Assembly: GCA_025358085.1 (NCBI GenBank)
Contig: JANYKT010000140.1
Coordinates: forward strand, 1 to 64,000
Length of the DNA stretch: 64,000 bases
DNA from: Deltaproteobacteria bacterium
GTDB lineage: Bacteria; Myxococcota; Myxococcia; Myxococcales; 40CM-4-68-19
Reading direction: 5' to 3'
Part shown: one piece after another, positions 55,218 through 63,777 of the stretch
Position numbering within the stretch: the stretch's first letter is position 1
Layout of the letters: every line of letters starts with the position of its first letter
Translations under genes and position numbers: made by a program
Notes under the pieces: generated by a model
What the model was told of the DNA's origin: nothing
The model's input: the letters and a program-made list of their open reading frames with translations, nothing else
The model's database searches: none

Positions 55218-56348
55218 ATGGCAATCTTTGGCCGCGAGCCGACGCTGGATGAAGCTCTGTCGGTCTTGCGCCGTCGCCTCGACGAGAAGGGGCCGCTTCC
55301 TAAATCTCTGGTCGATCTGGGACAGCGCCTCGCGCTGCGCGAATCGCCGCGGCCTGGAGGCGATCCGAGCCTTCCCGAGATGGTCGCTGCCATGCCCGAC
55401 GCGGCCGCGGTGATCGACGGCGCGGGTCGCTTCATCGCCGCCAATCGCCCGCTCGAAATGCTGCTCGGCGCGAAAGTCCTGGGCCGTGGCTTGCTCGAGG
55501 CGACGCGCAGCCACGAGCTGGCAGACGCGGCCTGGCGCGCGCTCGCCGGCTGGCCCGCAAGCCGTGAGATGACGCTGCCCGGTCCCAACAAAGTGGTGGG
55601 CGCCTTGCTCGCGCCGCTCTCGCAGGCGCGCGCGCTGCTGGTGCTGCGCGATCTCACGGAGCAAAAGCGGCGGGAGTTGGTCCGGCGCGACTTCATCGCC
55701 AACGCCAGCCACGAGCTGCGCACGCCGGTCAGCGCCATCAGCGGCGCGGTCGAGACGCTCCTCTCGGGACTGCCGCTTGCCGAGGAGGCGCGGCCCTTCG
55801 TCGAGATGATCGCGCGGCATGCCGAGCGGCTGGGCAACTTGAGCAGCGACCTGCTCGATCTGTCGCGTCTGGAGAGCGGCGAGTTCCGGCCGGAGATGGA
55901 GCCGCTCGACGCGACGCTGGCAATGAGCGTCGCGCTGGAGCTGGTGCGCGCCAAGGCGGCCGAGAAGAAGCTCGAGCTGCGCGTCGAGGGTCCGCCGGGT
56001 CTTCGCGTGCTGGCCGACGCTCGAGCGCTGGAGCAGATCTTCGTCAACCTGCTCGACAACGCCATCAAATACACTCCCGCGCTCGGTCGCATCACCATGG
56101 TGGCCGAGGCGCGCGGCGGGAAAGTGGTGCTCTCGGTGACGGACACCGGGCCAGGCATCGAGCCTCGCCACCAGCAGCGGCTCTTCGAGCGCTTCTATCG
56201 CGCCGACCCGGGACGCTCGCGCGCGGCGGGCGGCACGGGGCTGGGTCTGGCCATCGTCAAGCACCTGGCCCAGCTGCAGGGGGGCGAGGTGTTTGTGGAG
56301 AGCAGTCCCGCGGGCAGTCGCTTCTGGCTGCGGTTCACGCAAGGCTAA
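55218..56348 (+). CDS. phoR: PhoR-like PAS sensor histidine kinase
   Basis: 376 residues, starting 3 bases after the regulator stop. A PAS-like region occupies about 45-140 (VAAMPDAAAVIDGAGRFIAA). Then HisKA (FIANASHELRTPVSAISGAV ETLLSG), N-box (IFVNLLDNAIKYTPALGRIT), G1 (VTDTGPGIEPRHQQRLFERF YR) and G2 (AGGTGLGLAIVKHLAQLQGG). The set of phrases matches PhoR. No transmembrane helix is apparent in the first 40 residues, so it may be soluble or held by partners, unlike the classical membrane-bound PhoR. Confidence 0.9.
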   Translation: MAIFGREPTLDEALSVLRRRLDEKGPLPKSLVDLGQRLALRESPRPGGDPSLPEMVAAMPDAAAVIDGAGRFIAANRPLEMLLGAKVLGRGLLEATRSHELADAAWRALAGWPASREMTLPGPNKVVGALLAPLSQARALLVLRDLTEQKRRELVRRDFIANASHELRTPVSAISGAVETLLSGLPLAEEARPFVEMIARHAERLGNLSSDLLDLSRLESGEFRPEMEPLDATLAMSVALELVRAKAAEKKLELRVEGPPGLRVLADARALEQIFVNLLDNAIKYTPALGRITMVAEARGGKVVLSVTDTGPGIEPRHQQRLFERFYRADPGRSRAAGGTGLGLAIVKHLAQLQGGEVFVESSPAGSRFWLRFTQG

Positions 56349-56359
56349 AAACTCGACCT

Positions 56360-56377
56360 TCGTCACTCAGCTGTCAC
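56360..56377 (+). promoter_or_regulatory. PHO-box-like direct repeat upstream of the DUF47-PiT operon
   Basis: TCGTCAC-TCAG-CTGTCAC: two 7-base half sites separated by 4 bases, the 11-base period of PhoB binding sites (consensus CTGTCAT/C repeats). It lies 62 bases ahead of the DUF47 gene start and directly downstream of the PhoR-like gene, so the PhoB-like regulator is the likely binder. Confidence 0.6.
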
Positions 56378-56439
56378 CTGGACGACGCTCAGCCGCCATG
56401 TAGCCGCGGTATGGGCTGCGCTCCTCAAGGGAGGCGACC

Positions 56440-57066
56440 GTGCTCGAGAAGCTGATGCCGAAGTCCGACGAGTTCTTCGACGACTTCGAAGAACAGGCCG
56501 TGACCACCGTGCAGGGCGCCGAGGCGCTGCAGGCGCTGATCGATGATTTCACCGACGTCGAGCGCAAGGTCTCGGCCATCAAGGACCTGGAGCACAAGGG
56601 CGACGACGTCACGCACCGCGCCTTTGAGCGCCTGCACCGCCAGTTCATCACGCCCTTCGACCGGGCCGAGATCCACCGGCTGCTGTCGCGCATCGACGAC
56701 GTGCTCGACCTCACGGACTCCGCCGCCGAGCGGATGATGCTCTACGAAGTCGGCACTGTTCCGCAGGCGGCGAAAGATCTGGTGGCGGTGCTGGTTCCGA
56801 TGACCCGCAAGATGCTGGAGGCGGTGCGCGGCCTGCGGCATATCAAGCATCCCGAACAGATCTTGACTGCCTGCCGCGAGATCAAGACGCTGGAGAGCCA
56901 GGCCGATGCGGTGGGCCGCACCGCCATCGCGGCGCTTTTCAAGAGCGGCGCGGACGTCCTGACCATCATCAAGTGGAAAGAGATCTACGACCTTCTGGAG
57001 ACGGCCACAGACCGCTGCGAGGACGTATCGAATGTGATTGAGGGCGTCGTGCTGGAGCACGCTTAA
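56440..57066 (+). CDS. DUF47 (PhoU-like) phosphate transport accessory protein
   Basis: 208 residues from GTG 56440 (GGGAGG upstream). All-helical DUF47 pattern: LMPKSDEFFDDFEEQAVTTV, IKDLEHKGDDVTHRAFERLH, FITPFDRAEIHRLLSRIDDV, LDLTDSAAERM, and the final WKEIYDLLETATDRCEDVSN. The family is typically encoded next to PiT transporters and is thought to modulate them; acidic clusters (EHKGDD) may bind metals, as in PhoU. The stop is 1 base before the PiT start codon. Confidence 0.93.
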   Translation: MLEKLMPKSDEFFDDFEEQAVTTVQGAEALQALIDDFTDVERKVSAIKDLEHKGDDVTHRAFERLHRQFITPFDRAEIHRLLSRIDDVLDLTDSAAERMMLYEVGTVPQAAKDLVAVLVPMTRKMLEAVRGLRHIKHPEQILTACREIKTLESQADAVGRTAIAALFKSGADVLTIIKWKEIYDLLETATDRCEDVSNVIEGVVLEHA

Positions 57067-57067
57067 G

Positions 57068-58090
57068 ATGTTCCCGGTCGTCGTCGCGTTGATCGTGCTG
57101 GCGTTGGTATTCGACTTCATCAATGGCTTCCACGATTCGGCCAATTCGATCGCCACCGTGGTCTCGACTCGCGTGCTCTCGCCCGGGCTGGCAGTGGCCT
57201 GGGCCGCGTTCTTCAACTTCGTTGCTGCCTTCGGCGGCGGGGTGAAGGTCGCCAATACAATGGGCAAGGGAGTGATTCAATTCGAGATGCTCAAAGCCCA
57301 GGGGACGGCGCTGGTGCTGACCGTCATCTTCTCGGCCCTGCTTGGCGCCATTTTGTGGAATCTGCTGACCTGGTGGTGGGGCCTGCCGTCATCCTCGTCT
57401 CATGCGCTCGCGGGCGGGCTGATCGGCGCGATGCTGCCGGCGCTGGGCGTCAAGGGACTGGTTGCTGACGGCATTTTCAAGATCGCCATCTTCATCGTGA
57501 TTTCGCCGGTGGTCGGCATGATTCTCGGCATGGTCTTCATGATCGCGACCAGCTGGATCGTGCGGAAGTCCTCGCCCTGGCAGGTGGACAAGTGGTTCCG
57601 CCGCCTGCAGCTCGTCTCCTCGGGGATCTTCTCCTATGCGCACGGCACCAACGACGCGCAGAAGACCATGGGCATCATCGCGGTGGTGCTCTACGGCACC
57701 ATCTGGAAGGACCGCGTTTTCGCGGTGCCGTTCTGGGTGATCCTGCTGTGTCACGCGGCGATGGCGCTCGGCACCAGCTTCGGCGGCTGGCGCATCATCC
57801 GCACCATGGGACACAGCCTGACCAAGCTGCAGCCCATCGGCGGCTTCTGCGCCGAGACCGGGGGTGGCGTCACCATTCTCGCGGTAGCCGCTTTAGGCAT
57901 CCCGGTCTCCACCACGCACACCATCACCGGCGCCATCGTCGGAGTGGGCGCTACCCGCGGCAATCGCGCGGTGCGCTGGGGAGTGGCCGGCCGCATAGTC
58001 TGGGCCTGGATCTTCACCATCCCGGCCGCAGCGGGCGTGGCCGCCGCGGTCTTCGTGGTCACGCGGGTGCTCAGCGCATTTATTGCATAA
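57068..58090 (+). CDS. pit: Inorganic phosphate transporter, PiT family
   Basis: ATG 57068 gives 340 residues with about ten hydrophobic helices. The duplicated PiT signatures are clear: VFDFINGFHDSANSIATVVS TRVLSP near the N-terminus and FSYAHGTNDAQKTMGIIAV in the second half. Also WWGLPSSSSHALAGGLIGAM and GIPVSTTHTITGAIVGVGAT (PSS-H and ST-H motifs). Low-affinity metal-phosphate symport driven by protons or sodium in the inner membrane. Co-transcribed with DUF47 behind the PHO-box-like site. Confidence 0.95.
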   Translation: MFPVVVALIVLALVFDFINGFHDSANSIATVVSTRVLSPGLAVAWAAFFNFVAAFGGGVKVANTMGKGVIQFEMLKAQGTALVLTVIFSALLGAILWNLLTWWWGLPSSSSHALAGGLIGAMLPALGVKGLVADGIFKIAIFIVISPVVGMILGMVFMIATSWIVRKSSPWQVDKWFRRLQLVSSGIFSYAHGTNDAQKTMGIIAVVLYGTIWKDRVFAVPFWVILLCHAAMALGTSFGGWRIIRTMGHSLTKLQPIGGFCAETGGGVTILAVAALGIPVSTTHTITGAIVGVGATRGNRAVRWGVAGRIVWAWIFTIPAAAGVAAAVFVVTRVLSAFIA

Positions 58091-58195
58091 AGGGCTCACC
58101 AGTAAGCCGGCCAATGCAGTCCTGCCAATTTGCGTAATGACTGCGCCGTCGCCAACTTCTGCAATCGAGCGGCATTGCCGCCAAGGAGACGACGT

Positions 58196-58582
58196 ATGGT
58201 CAAGAAGCTTTCTTCCCTCACTCTAGGGCTGGCGCTCGCCGGCCTGCTCAGCGCAGGTGCAGCCACGGCGCAGACCCCGCAGAACAACACCGCCGAGGTG
58301 GAAAACCCTCACAGCCCTGACAATGCCAAGCGGCCGGACAACAACGTGCCGCGCGCCGAGACCAACGCGATGGCGAGGCCGGCGGAGGACGCGAACGTCG
58401 ACAGCACCGACAACAAGAACCGCGTCGCTCCCGAGGGCGCCGGGCCCAGCGCGACCGGGAATGCCGAGGCGGGCAATCCGCACAGCGTGGTGAATCACAA
58501 AGGGCACCACAAGGTTGCTCACCGGAAGGCCACCGACCCGAAACCAATGGCCACGCCGGCCGCGCCCGCCGACAACAAGTAA
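58196..58582 (+). CDS. Small secreted polar protein of unknown function
   Basis: ATG 58196 with ribosome site AAGGAGA gives 128 residues. A signal peptide (LTLGLALAGLLSAGAATAQ) is followed by a low-complexity polar chain with the repeated phrases ENPHSPDNAKRPDNN and GNPHSVVNHKGHHK, rich in Asn, Pro, His and Lys, likely disordered. No family recognised. A stable hairpin follows the stop. Confidence 0.65.
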   Translation: MVKKLSSLTLGLALAGLLSAGAATAQTPQNNTAEVENPHSPDNAKRPDNNVPRAETNAMARPAEDANVDSTDNKNRVAPEGAGPSATGNAEAGNPHSVVNHKGHHKVAHRKATDPKPMATPAAPADNK

Positions 58583-58597
58583 GCGGCACCCGAAGCG

Positions 58598-58637
58598 ACG
58601 AAGGCCGCCGGCGCTCATCGCGCGCGGCGGCCTTCGT
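58598..58637. terminator. Hairpin between convergent genes
   Basis: ACGAAGGCCGCCG (58598-58610) and CGGCGGCCTTCGT (58625-58637) form a perfect 13-bp stem with a 14-base loop, 15 bases after the small secreted protein stop and 19 bases from the end of the convergent porin gene. There is no strong T-run on either side, so termination efficiency is uncertain. Confidence 0.6.
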
Positions 58638-58656
58638 GCATTTGAGTCAGTGATCT

Positions 58657-59886
58657 TTAGAAGATGTTGTTCCAGTGCAGCAGGAACGACTTGGTGCTGG
58701 CCGCGGACAGCGTGGTGTTGCCCGCAGCGTCCTTCGACTGCCCGTGATTCACCGTGAACTCGGCGTTGACGTGGTTGAAGTTCTTGTTGAAGAAGAAGTT
58801 CAAACCGACCTTGAAGTTGCGGCTGTCGCCCTTGGTGCCGTTGAGCGGCGCACACTGCGCAACCGTAAGGGCGCCGTCGCACGAATCAGCGGAGAAAAAT
58901 TCGTAACCGACATACGGGGCGATGGCGCCGAAGCGATAGCCGATGTTACCAAAGCCACCAATGCCGGTGTCCACGGAGTTGCTGCCGTTGCGGTCGAAAT
59001 AGACCGTGGCCTCGGCAACCAGCTCGGCCGCTTCGGTCATCGGCAGGTTCAGATACATGTCGGCCGAGAACAGCTGCTGGTCGGCAATGCCCAGGGCACC
59101 GGTCGCGTCGCCGTTCTTGCGCAGCGCCTGCGACTGGTAAAGAGCGGAGCCGCCGACGCTGAGGATGGGGTCCTTGCCCCACTTGTACGCGCCGTACAGC
59201 CAGCCGCCTTCCTCGCTGCCGATGATGTCGAAGTTGATGAAGCCGGCGAACTGCGGGTTCGACTTCGGCGTGAGCTGATTACCGGCTTTGCCTGGGTCAG
59301 CGACAGCACTGGTTCCCGGGCGAACGCCTTCATAGACGCCGCCGCGAAAGCCAACCTTCTTGTTGAAAGCCCAGCCGCGAACCTGCACGCCGGTGTCGCG
59401 CAAGCCGGTGAGCGAACCCGCGTTCAGGCCGCGGACCGCGTCGGTCTGGATGTCGGCGGTGATGAAGTTGGTCGTGCTCTGGAGGCCGTTGTGGCTGAAC
59501 GGAATCAAAAGCAGGCCGGCGTCGATATAAAGGACGTTCGGGCCGGTGATGCCGGTCGGAGCCCAGCCAACCCACGCGTCCTGAATGATCGCGCGAGAGT
59601 TGAAGTTGCCCTTCTTGCCGTAGTTCGGATTATCGACCTGGATCAGGTAGCTGAAGTTCTGGTTGATGTCGCCGTTCAGCAGCAGGCGCGAGCGGCGGAT
59701 GAAGAGATCGTAGCTGTTGTCGTTGGCGTTGACGGCGCCGTTCTCCTGCATCAGGAACTGCGTCTGGAGCTGGAAGCTCAAGTTCAGGGTCGCGCCCTCG
59801 ATGGGGATGGGGATCTTGACAGCGTGCGCCGCTGCCGGAATCAGGAGAGTCGCCAGGGCGACGGTGAGAACCTTTGTGACTTTCAT
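58657..59886 (-). CDS. Outer-membrane porin, phosphate-selective OprO/OprP type
   Basis: ATG 59886 begins a signal peptide (KVTKVLTVALATLLIPAAAH A), giving 409 residues. Alternating beta strands typical of porins (LNLSFQLQTQFLMQENGAVN; DLFIRRSRLLLNGDINQNFS YLIQVD; FNKKVGFRGGVYEG), ending in an aromatic-rich strand with terminal Phe (FLLHWNNIF), the usual outer-membrane sorting signal. The FIRRSRLLLNG opening is that of phosphate-selective porins. Its nearness to the PhoB-PiT cluster supports a phosphate or anion role, though no PHO box was found upstream. Confidence 0.82.
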   Translation of the reverse strand: MKVTKVLTVALATLLIPAAAHAVKIPIPIEGATLNLSFQLQTQFLMQENGAVNANDNSYDLFIRRSRLLLNGDINQNFSYLIQVDNPNYGKKGNFNSRAIIQDAWVGWAPTGITGPNVLYIDAGLLLIPFSHNGLQSTTNFITADIQTDAVRGLNAGSLTGLRDTGVQVRGWAFNKKVGFRGGVYEGVRPGTSAVADPGKAGNQLTPKSNPQFAGFINFDIIGSEEGGWLYGAYKWGKDPILSVGGSALYQSQALRKNGDATGALGIADQQLFSADMYLNLPMTEAAELVAEATVYFDRNGSNSVDTGIGGFGNIGYRFGAIAPYVGYEFFSADSCDGALTVAQCAPLNGTKGDSRNFKVGLNFFFNKNFNHVNAEFTVNHGQSKDAAGNTTLSAASTKSFLLHWNNIF

Positions 59887-60119
59887 GGGTCGTTTCCTCG
59901 GGGACCAGGGGGAAGCTGTGGTGCGGGAGCGCTCTCGGAGGGCGGCTGCCAACTGGTGCGCACTCTACTCATCGGCTATCGAATTGCAAATGTTGCAAGC
60001 GTGACGTTACCGAAACGCTGATTTTGCGCGGCTTGCAATTTGGTCAGGCGGGTGATTATTTCGCCGCCCTCCCTGCAGCGTCGGCTCCCAATTGCGGCGC
60101 GGTGTCAAAGGACTATTTC
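59887..60119. promoter_or_regulatory. Divergent regulatory region between porin and livK
   Basis: 233 bases. On the minus strand TTGCAA and TAGAGT are spaced 16 bases apart (about 59962-59989), a plausible sigma-70 promoter for the porin. AATTGCAA (59982-59989) and TTGCAATT (60033-60040) form a separated inverted repeat, with another TTGCAA at about 59993, possibly an operator shared by both genes. These are by-eye matches only. Confidence 0.35.
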
Positions 60120-61232
60120 ATGCTCGCACTCCTGCTTGCGGCGGCCATCAAGATCGGCGTTATCAACTCAGTCACCGGACCCGAAGCGCCCATCGGTGAA
60201 AACATGAGCCACGGCTATGCACTGGCCGTCGAGGATTTGAAGGCGAAGGGAATCGAGGTTGAGCTCATCACCGAGGACGACGCCGGCAAGCCGCAAACCG
60301 CGATGGGCGGCCTGGAAAAACTGGTCACCCGCGACGGCGTCGCCGGCATCGTCGGTCCCTATACGTCCGCCTCGTCCAATGCCGCGGCGCGCCTCGCCGA
60401 GCGCTCGAAGATCCCGCTGCTCATCCCCGCCGCCTCCAAGGACGAGATCACCAAACAGAAGTACAAATGGGTCTTCCGCACCAGCGCGGTGGTCAGCTGG
60501 TATGCGCAGGTGCTGTTCGACGCCGCGGCGAAGTTTGGCAAGCCGAAGAGCGTCTTCATCGTCCACGAGAACACCGACTTCGGCACCTCAGCGGCGCGCG
60601 GTGCCACCGAGATTGCCAAGCAGATGAAGCTGGAAGTGCTGGGCACCGAGGCCTACTCGGCCGGGTCGCCCGATTTCCGGCCCACGCTGTCGAAGGTGAA
60701 GGCGGCCAATCCCGATCTGGTGCTCTTCGTCTCGTATGTCGCCGACGCCATTCTGTTGATGCGCCAATCGCGCGAGCTCGGCCTCAAGCCAATGGCGTTC
60801 CTGGGCGGCGGCGCCGGCTTCACCACTTCCCAGTTTGCCTCGGAGAAGACCATCTCCGAAGGCGTTCTCTCCAGCACGCAATGGACCGAGGACGTGAGCT
60901 GGCCCGGCGCCGGCGCATGGGGCGCCCGTTACAAGAAGAAGTTCGGCAAGACCGCGACCTATCACGCGGCCTGCGCTTATGAATCGCTGCTGATCATGGG
61001 CGAGGTCGCCGCCAAGGCCGCCGGCGACCACGAGAAGATCCGCGCCGCCCTGCACGACGGGCAATGGAATGGAATTCTCGGAGAAGTGAAGTTCGCCGAC
61101 TTTGACGGCTTCACCAACCAGAACAAGCACCAGATGCTGGTGGTTCAAATCAAGAATGGCGACTTCGTCACCGTCTTTCCCGAAGAGTTTGCCAAGGGCA
61201 AGGCGGTCTGGCCCTTCCCGGGATTCAAATAG
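60120..61232 (+). CDS. livK: ABC transporter substrate-binding protein, branched-chain amino acid type
   Basis: ATG 60120 begins a short signal-like stretch (MLALLLAAAIKIG) and gives 370 residues; the ORF-track start is longer. Periplasmic-binding fold: KIGVINSVTGPEAPIGENMS HGYALA, VAGIVGPYTSASSNAAARLA, FRTSAVVSWYAQVLFDAAAK, IVHENTDFGTSAARGATEIA. The very short signal may mean the true start lies upstream. First gene of a liv cluster; members of this family bind amino acids, amides or aromatic acids, so the ligand is uncertain. Confidence 0.9.
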   Translation: MLALLLAAAIKIGVINSVTGPEAPIGENMSHGYALAVEDLKAKGIEVELITEDDAGKPQTAMGGLEKLVTRDGVAGIVGPYTSASSNAAARLAERSKIPLLIPAASKDEITKQKYKWVFRTSAVVSWYAQVLFDAAAKFGKPKSVFIVHENTDFGTSAARGATEIAKQMKLEVLGTEAYSAGSPDFRPTLSKVKAANPDLVLFVSYVADAILLMRQSRELGLKPMAFLGGGAGFTTSQFASEKTISEGVLSSTQWTEDVSWPGAGAWGARYKKKFGKTATYHAACAYESLLIMGEVAAKAAGDHEKIRAALHDGQWNGILGEVKFADFDGFTNQNKHQMLVVQIKNGDFVTVFPEEFAKGKAVWPFPGFK

Positions 61233-62096
61233 GTGATCCGCCTCCTGCAGGCCGTGCTGGGCGGGCTCCTTACCGGGGGCGTCTATGCGCTCATCGGCGC
61301 GGGGCTCTCGCTCATCTTCGGCGTCCTGCGCGTGATCAATTTCGCGCAGGGCGAACTGGTGATGCTGGGCATGTACCTCACCTGGCTGCTCTTCACCTTC
61401 CTGCACCTCGATCCATTTGTTTCCCTGATCGTGGTGATGCCGGTGCTGTGGATGCTGGGCTGGGCGCTGGAGGCGCTCCTGCTCGACCGCATGCACGGCG
61501 CGCTGCCGCAGAACCAGATCCTCCTGACCATGGGCCTTGGACTCGTGCTCTCGAATGGCGCCATGATGGCCTTCACCTCTGACTATCGGCTGGTCAGCAC
61601 CACCTATTCCTCGAGCAGCTTCATGCTGGCCGGCGTGGCGCTCAGCCAGCCACTCGCGGTCTCCTTCGTATTGACGGCGGCCATCGCCACCGCTCTGTGG
61701 GTCTTCCTCGCGCGCACGGATACGGGCATGGCAATCCGCGCCACCGCGCAGGACCGCGACGCAGCTCAATTGATGGGCATTGACGTGCGCCGCATGTCGC
61801 GGCTGGCCTTCGGCATCGGCGCGGCGCTGGCCGGCGCGGCTGGAGCATTGATCGCGCCCACCTATTACATCTTCCCCCAGGTCGGCGGCTCATTTACCCT
61901 GAAAGCCTTCGTCGTGGTGGTGCTGGGCGGCCTCGGCAGCGTGGTCGGCGCCATGCTCGGCGGTTTGATCATCGGCATCACCGAATCCCTCTCGGCCACC
62001 TATATCTCGACCGAGCTGAAGGACGTCTGCGTCTATTCGCTGTTCCTCATCGTGCTGATCGCCAGGCCGGGCGGGCTGCTCGGCAAGGCGGAATGA
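61233..62096 (+). CDS. livH: Branched-chain amino acid ABC permease, LivH type
   Basis: 287 residues from GTG 61233, immediately after the livK stop. About eight membrane helices; signature AQFAVGxxxLGAG-type region reads YALIGAGLSLIFGVLRVINF AQGELVMLGM, and the conserved cytoplasmic loop RATAQDRDAAQLMGIDVRRM contacts the ATPase. GLGSVVGAMLGGLIIGITES is the late family motif. Overlaps livM by 4 bases. Confidence 0.95.
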   Translation: MIRLLQAVLGGLLTGGVYALIGAGLSLIFGVLRVINFAQGELVMLGMYLTWLLFTFLHLDPFVSLIVVMPVLWMLGWALEALLLDRMHGALPQNQILLTMGLGLVLSNGAMMAFTSDYRLVSTTYSSSSFMLAGVALSQPLAVSFVLTAAIATALWVFLARTDTGMAIRATAQDRDAAQLMGIDVRRMSRLAFGIGAALAGAAGALIAPTYYIFPQVGGSFTLKAFVVVVLGGLGSVVGAMLGGLIIGITESLSATYISTELKDVCVYSLFLIVLIARPGGLLGKAE

Positions 62097-63052
62097 AGCG
62101 CGCCTGGATCCCTGCCGTCATCGTGGCCGGCGTCGCGCTGGTGGCGCTGCTGCCGGTCTTCGTCAAATCCGATTACCCGCTCGGCGTGATGATCGGCGTG
62201 CTGCTCGCCATCTCGCTGGGCGCGGCCTGGAACATCATCGGCGGCTTTGCCGGGCAATACTCGGTCGGTCACTCCGCGTACTTTGGTATCGGCGCTTACA
62301 GCATCGTGGTGCTGCTCGGACGCGGCCTCGCGCCCTGGTGGGGGGCCCTCGCCGGCTCCTTCATTGCCGCTGCGGTAGCGCTGCTGGTCGGCTCCATTAC
62401 TTTGCGGCTGCGCGGCGCATACTTCGTGCTCGCCTCCATCGCCGTGGCCGAGATCCTGCGGCTGCTCGCGCTCTGGGCAAAATCCATCACCAATGGCGCC
62501 GAAGGGATCCTGGTGGGCGAGTTTCCTCCGCTGACTTTGGCGGGCCACACCATCACTGATTTCACCGGCAAGCCGCCCTTCTTCTATATGGCGCTGGGCC
62601 TCGCGGTCTTCTGCGTCGCGGTCAATGCGGTGATCGCGCACACCAAGCTTGGTTATTACCTGCAAGCCATTCGCGAGGATCAGGACGCGGCCTGGTCGCT
62701 GGGCATCCCGCTGTCGCTTTACAAGAACGCGGCGCTACTCATATCGGCGGCGCTGGCGGCGCAGGCAGGCGCATTGACCGCGACCTATGTCTCCTTCATG
62801 GACCCGAACTCGATGCTCGGACTCGACGTCTCGGTGCGAGCGGTGCTGGTCTGCATCCTGGGGGGCGTCGGCACCATCTGGGGCCCGGTCGCCGGTGCCA
62901 TCGTCTTTACGCTGCTCGATGAAGTGCTGTTGCGCTATCTCACGCAGAGTCACCTCCTCGGCCTGGGAGCGCTCTTGATCGCCGCCATCCTGTTTCTCCC
63001 GGACGGGCTCATGGGCCTCGTGACCCGGCTGCGGCAGAGGTCGCGCGCATGA
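62093..63052 (+). CDS. livM: Branched-chain amino acid ABC permease, LivM type
   Basis: 319 residues, about ten hydrophobic helices. SLGAAWNIIGGFAGQYSVGH SAYFGIGAY near the start, the ATPase-contact loop YYLQAIREDQDAAWSLGIPL, and ILGGVGTIWGPVAGAIVFTL near the end are family signatures. Forms the membrane channel with LivH. Overlaps livH and livG by 4 bases each. Confidence 0.95.
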   Translation: MKRAWIPAVIVAGVALVALLPVFVKSDYPLGVMIGVLLAISLGAAWNIIGGFAGQYSVGHSAYFGIGAYSIVVLLGRGLAPWWGALAGSFIAAAVALLVGSITLRLRGAYFVLASIAVAEILRLLALWAKSITNGAEGILVGEFPPLTLAGHTITDFTGKPPFFYMALGLAVFCVAVNAVIAHTKLGYYLQAIREDQDAAWSLGIPLSLYKNAALLISAALAAQAGALTATYVSFMDPNSMLGLDVSVRAVLVCILGGVGTIWGPVAGAIVFTLLDEVLLRYLTQSHLLGLGALLIAAILFLPDGLMGLVTRLRQRSRA

Positions 63053-63777
63053 CGGCCCTCCTCGAAATCGTTGCCCTGAGCAAGCACTTCGGCGGCGTCA
63101 AGGCGTTGAGCGACGTCTCGTTTTCGGTCGAGCCCGGCACCGTGCTGGGCCTGGTCGGCCCCAATGGCTCGGGGAAGACAACGATGTTCAGCTGCCTGAC
63201 GGGCTATCTGAAACCCACGCACGGCGAAGCGCGATTCGAGGGAAGATCCCTGAGCGGCCTCTCGCCCGAGCGCGTCTGCAAGCTTGGCGTGGTGCGCACC
63301 TGGCAGAAGGTGCGGCCGCTCGCGAAGCTTTCGGTGCTGGACAACGTGGTGGTGGGCGCGCTCTGCCGCACCGGCTCAGTCAAGAAGGCGCGGGAGATCG
63401 CGCATGAGCAGCTCAAGCTGGTGCGGCTGGATGCACGGGCCAGCGTCCTGGCCGGCGCGCTGCCCATCGGCGAGCGCAAGAAGCTGGAGGTCGCGCGCGT
63501 GCTCGCGACCCAGCCGCGGCTGGTGCTGTTCGACGAAGTGATGGGCGGGCTCAATACGAGCGAAAAGGAGGAGCTGTCCGAGCTGATTGTGGAGTTGCGC
63601 AGAAAGGGCCTCACGCAAATCGTGATTGAGCACGATATGAAAGCGATCCTGCGCGTTTCCGATCGGCTGGTGGTGCTGGGCTCGGGAGTGAAGCTCGCCG
63701 ACGGCGCGCCGGCCGAGGTGGTGCGCGAACCGGCGGTCATTTCCGCTTATCTGGGGGAACCCATTGCTGCGGGTTGA
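63049..63777 (+). CDS. livG: Branched-chain amino acid ABC ATPase, LivG type
   Basis: 242 residues. [20 protein letters not shown], Walker [22 protein letters not shown]-loop region [20 protein letters not shown], Walker [14 protein letters not shown] and switch His in [11 protein letters not shown]. The ABC signature, normally LSxGQ, reads [16 protein letters not shown], and the usual DEP after Walker B is DEV. These are moderate departures; the protein still looks functional. Energises the LivHM channel. Confidence 0.94.
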   Translation: MTALLEIVALSKHFGGVKALSDVSFSVEPGTVLGLVGPNGSGKTTMFSCLTGYLKPTHGEARFEGRSLSGLSPERVCKLGVVRTWQKVRPLAKLSVLDNVVVGALCRTGSVKKAREIAHEQLKLVRLDARASVLAGALPIGERKKLEVARVLATQPRLVLFDEVMGGLNTSEKEELSELIVELRRKGLTQIVIEHDMKAILRVSDRLVVLGSGVKLADGAPAEVVREPAVISAYLGEPIAAG

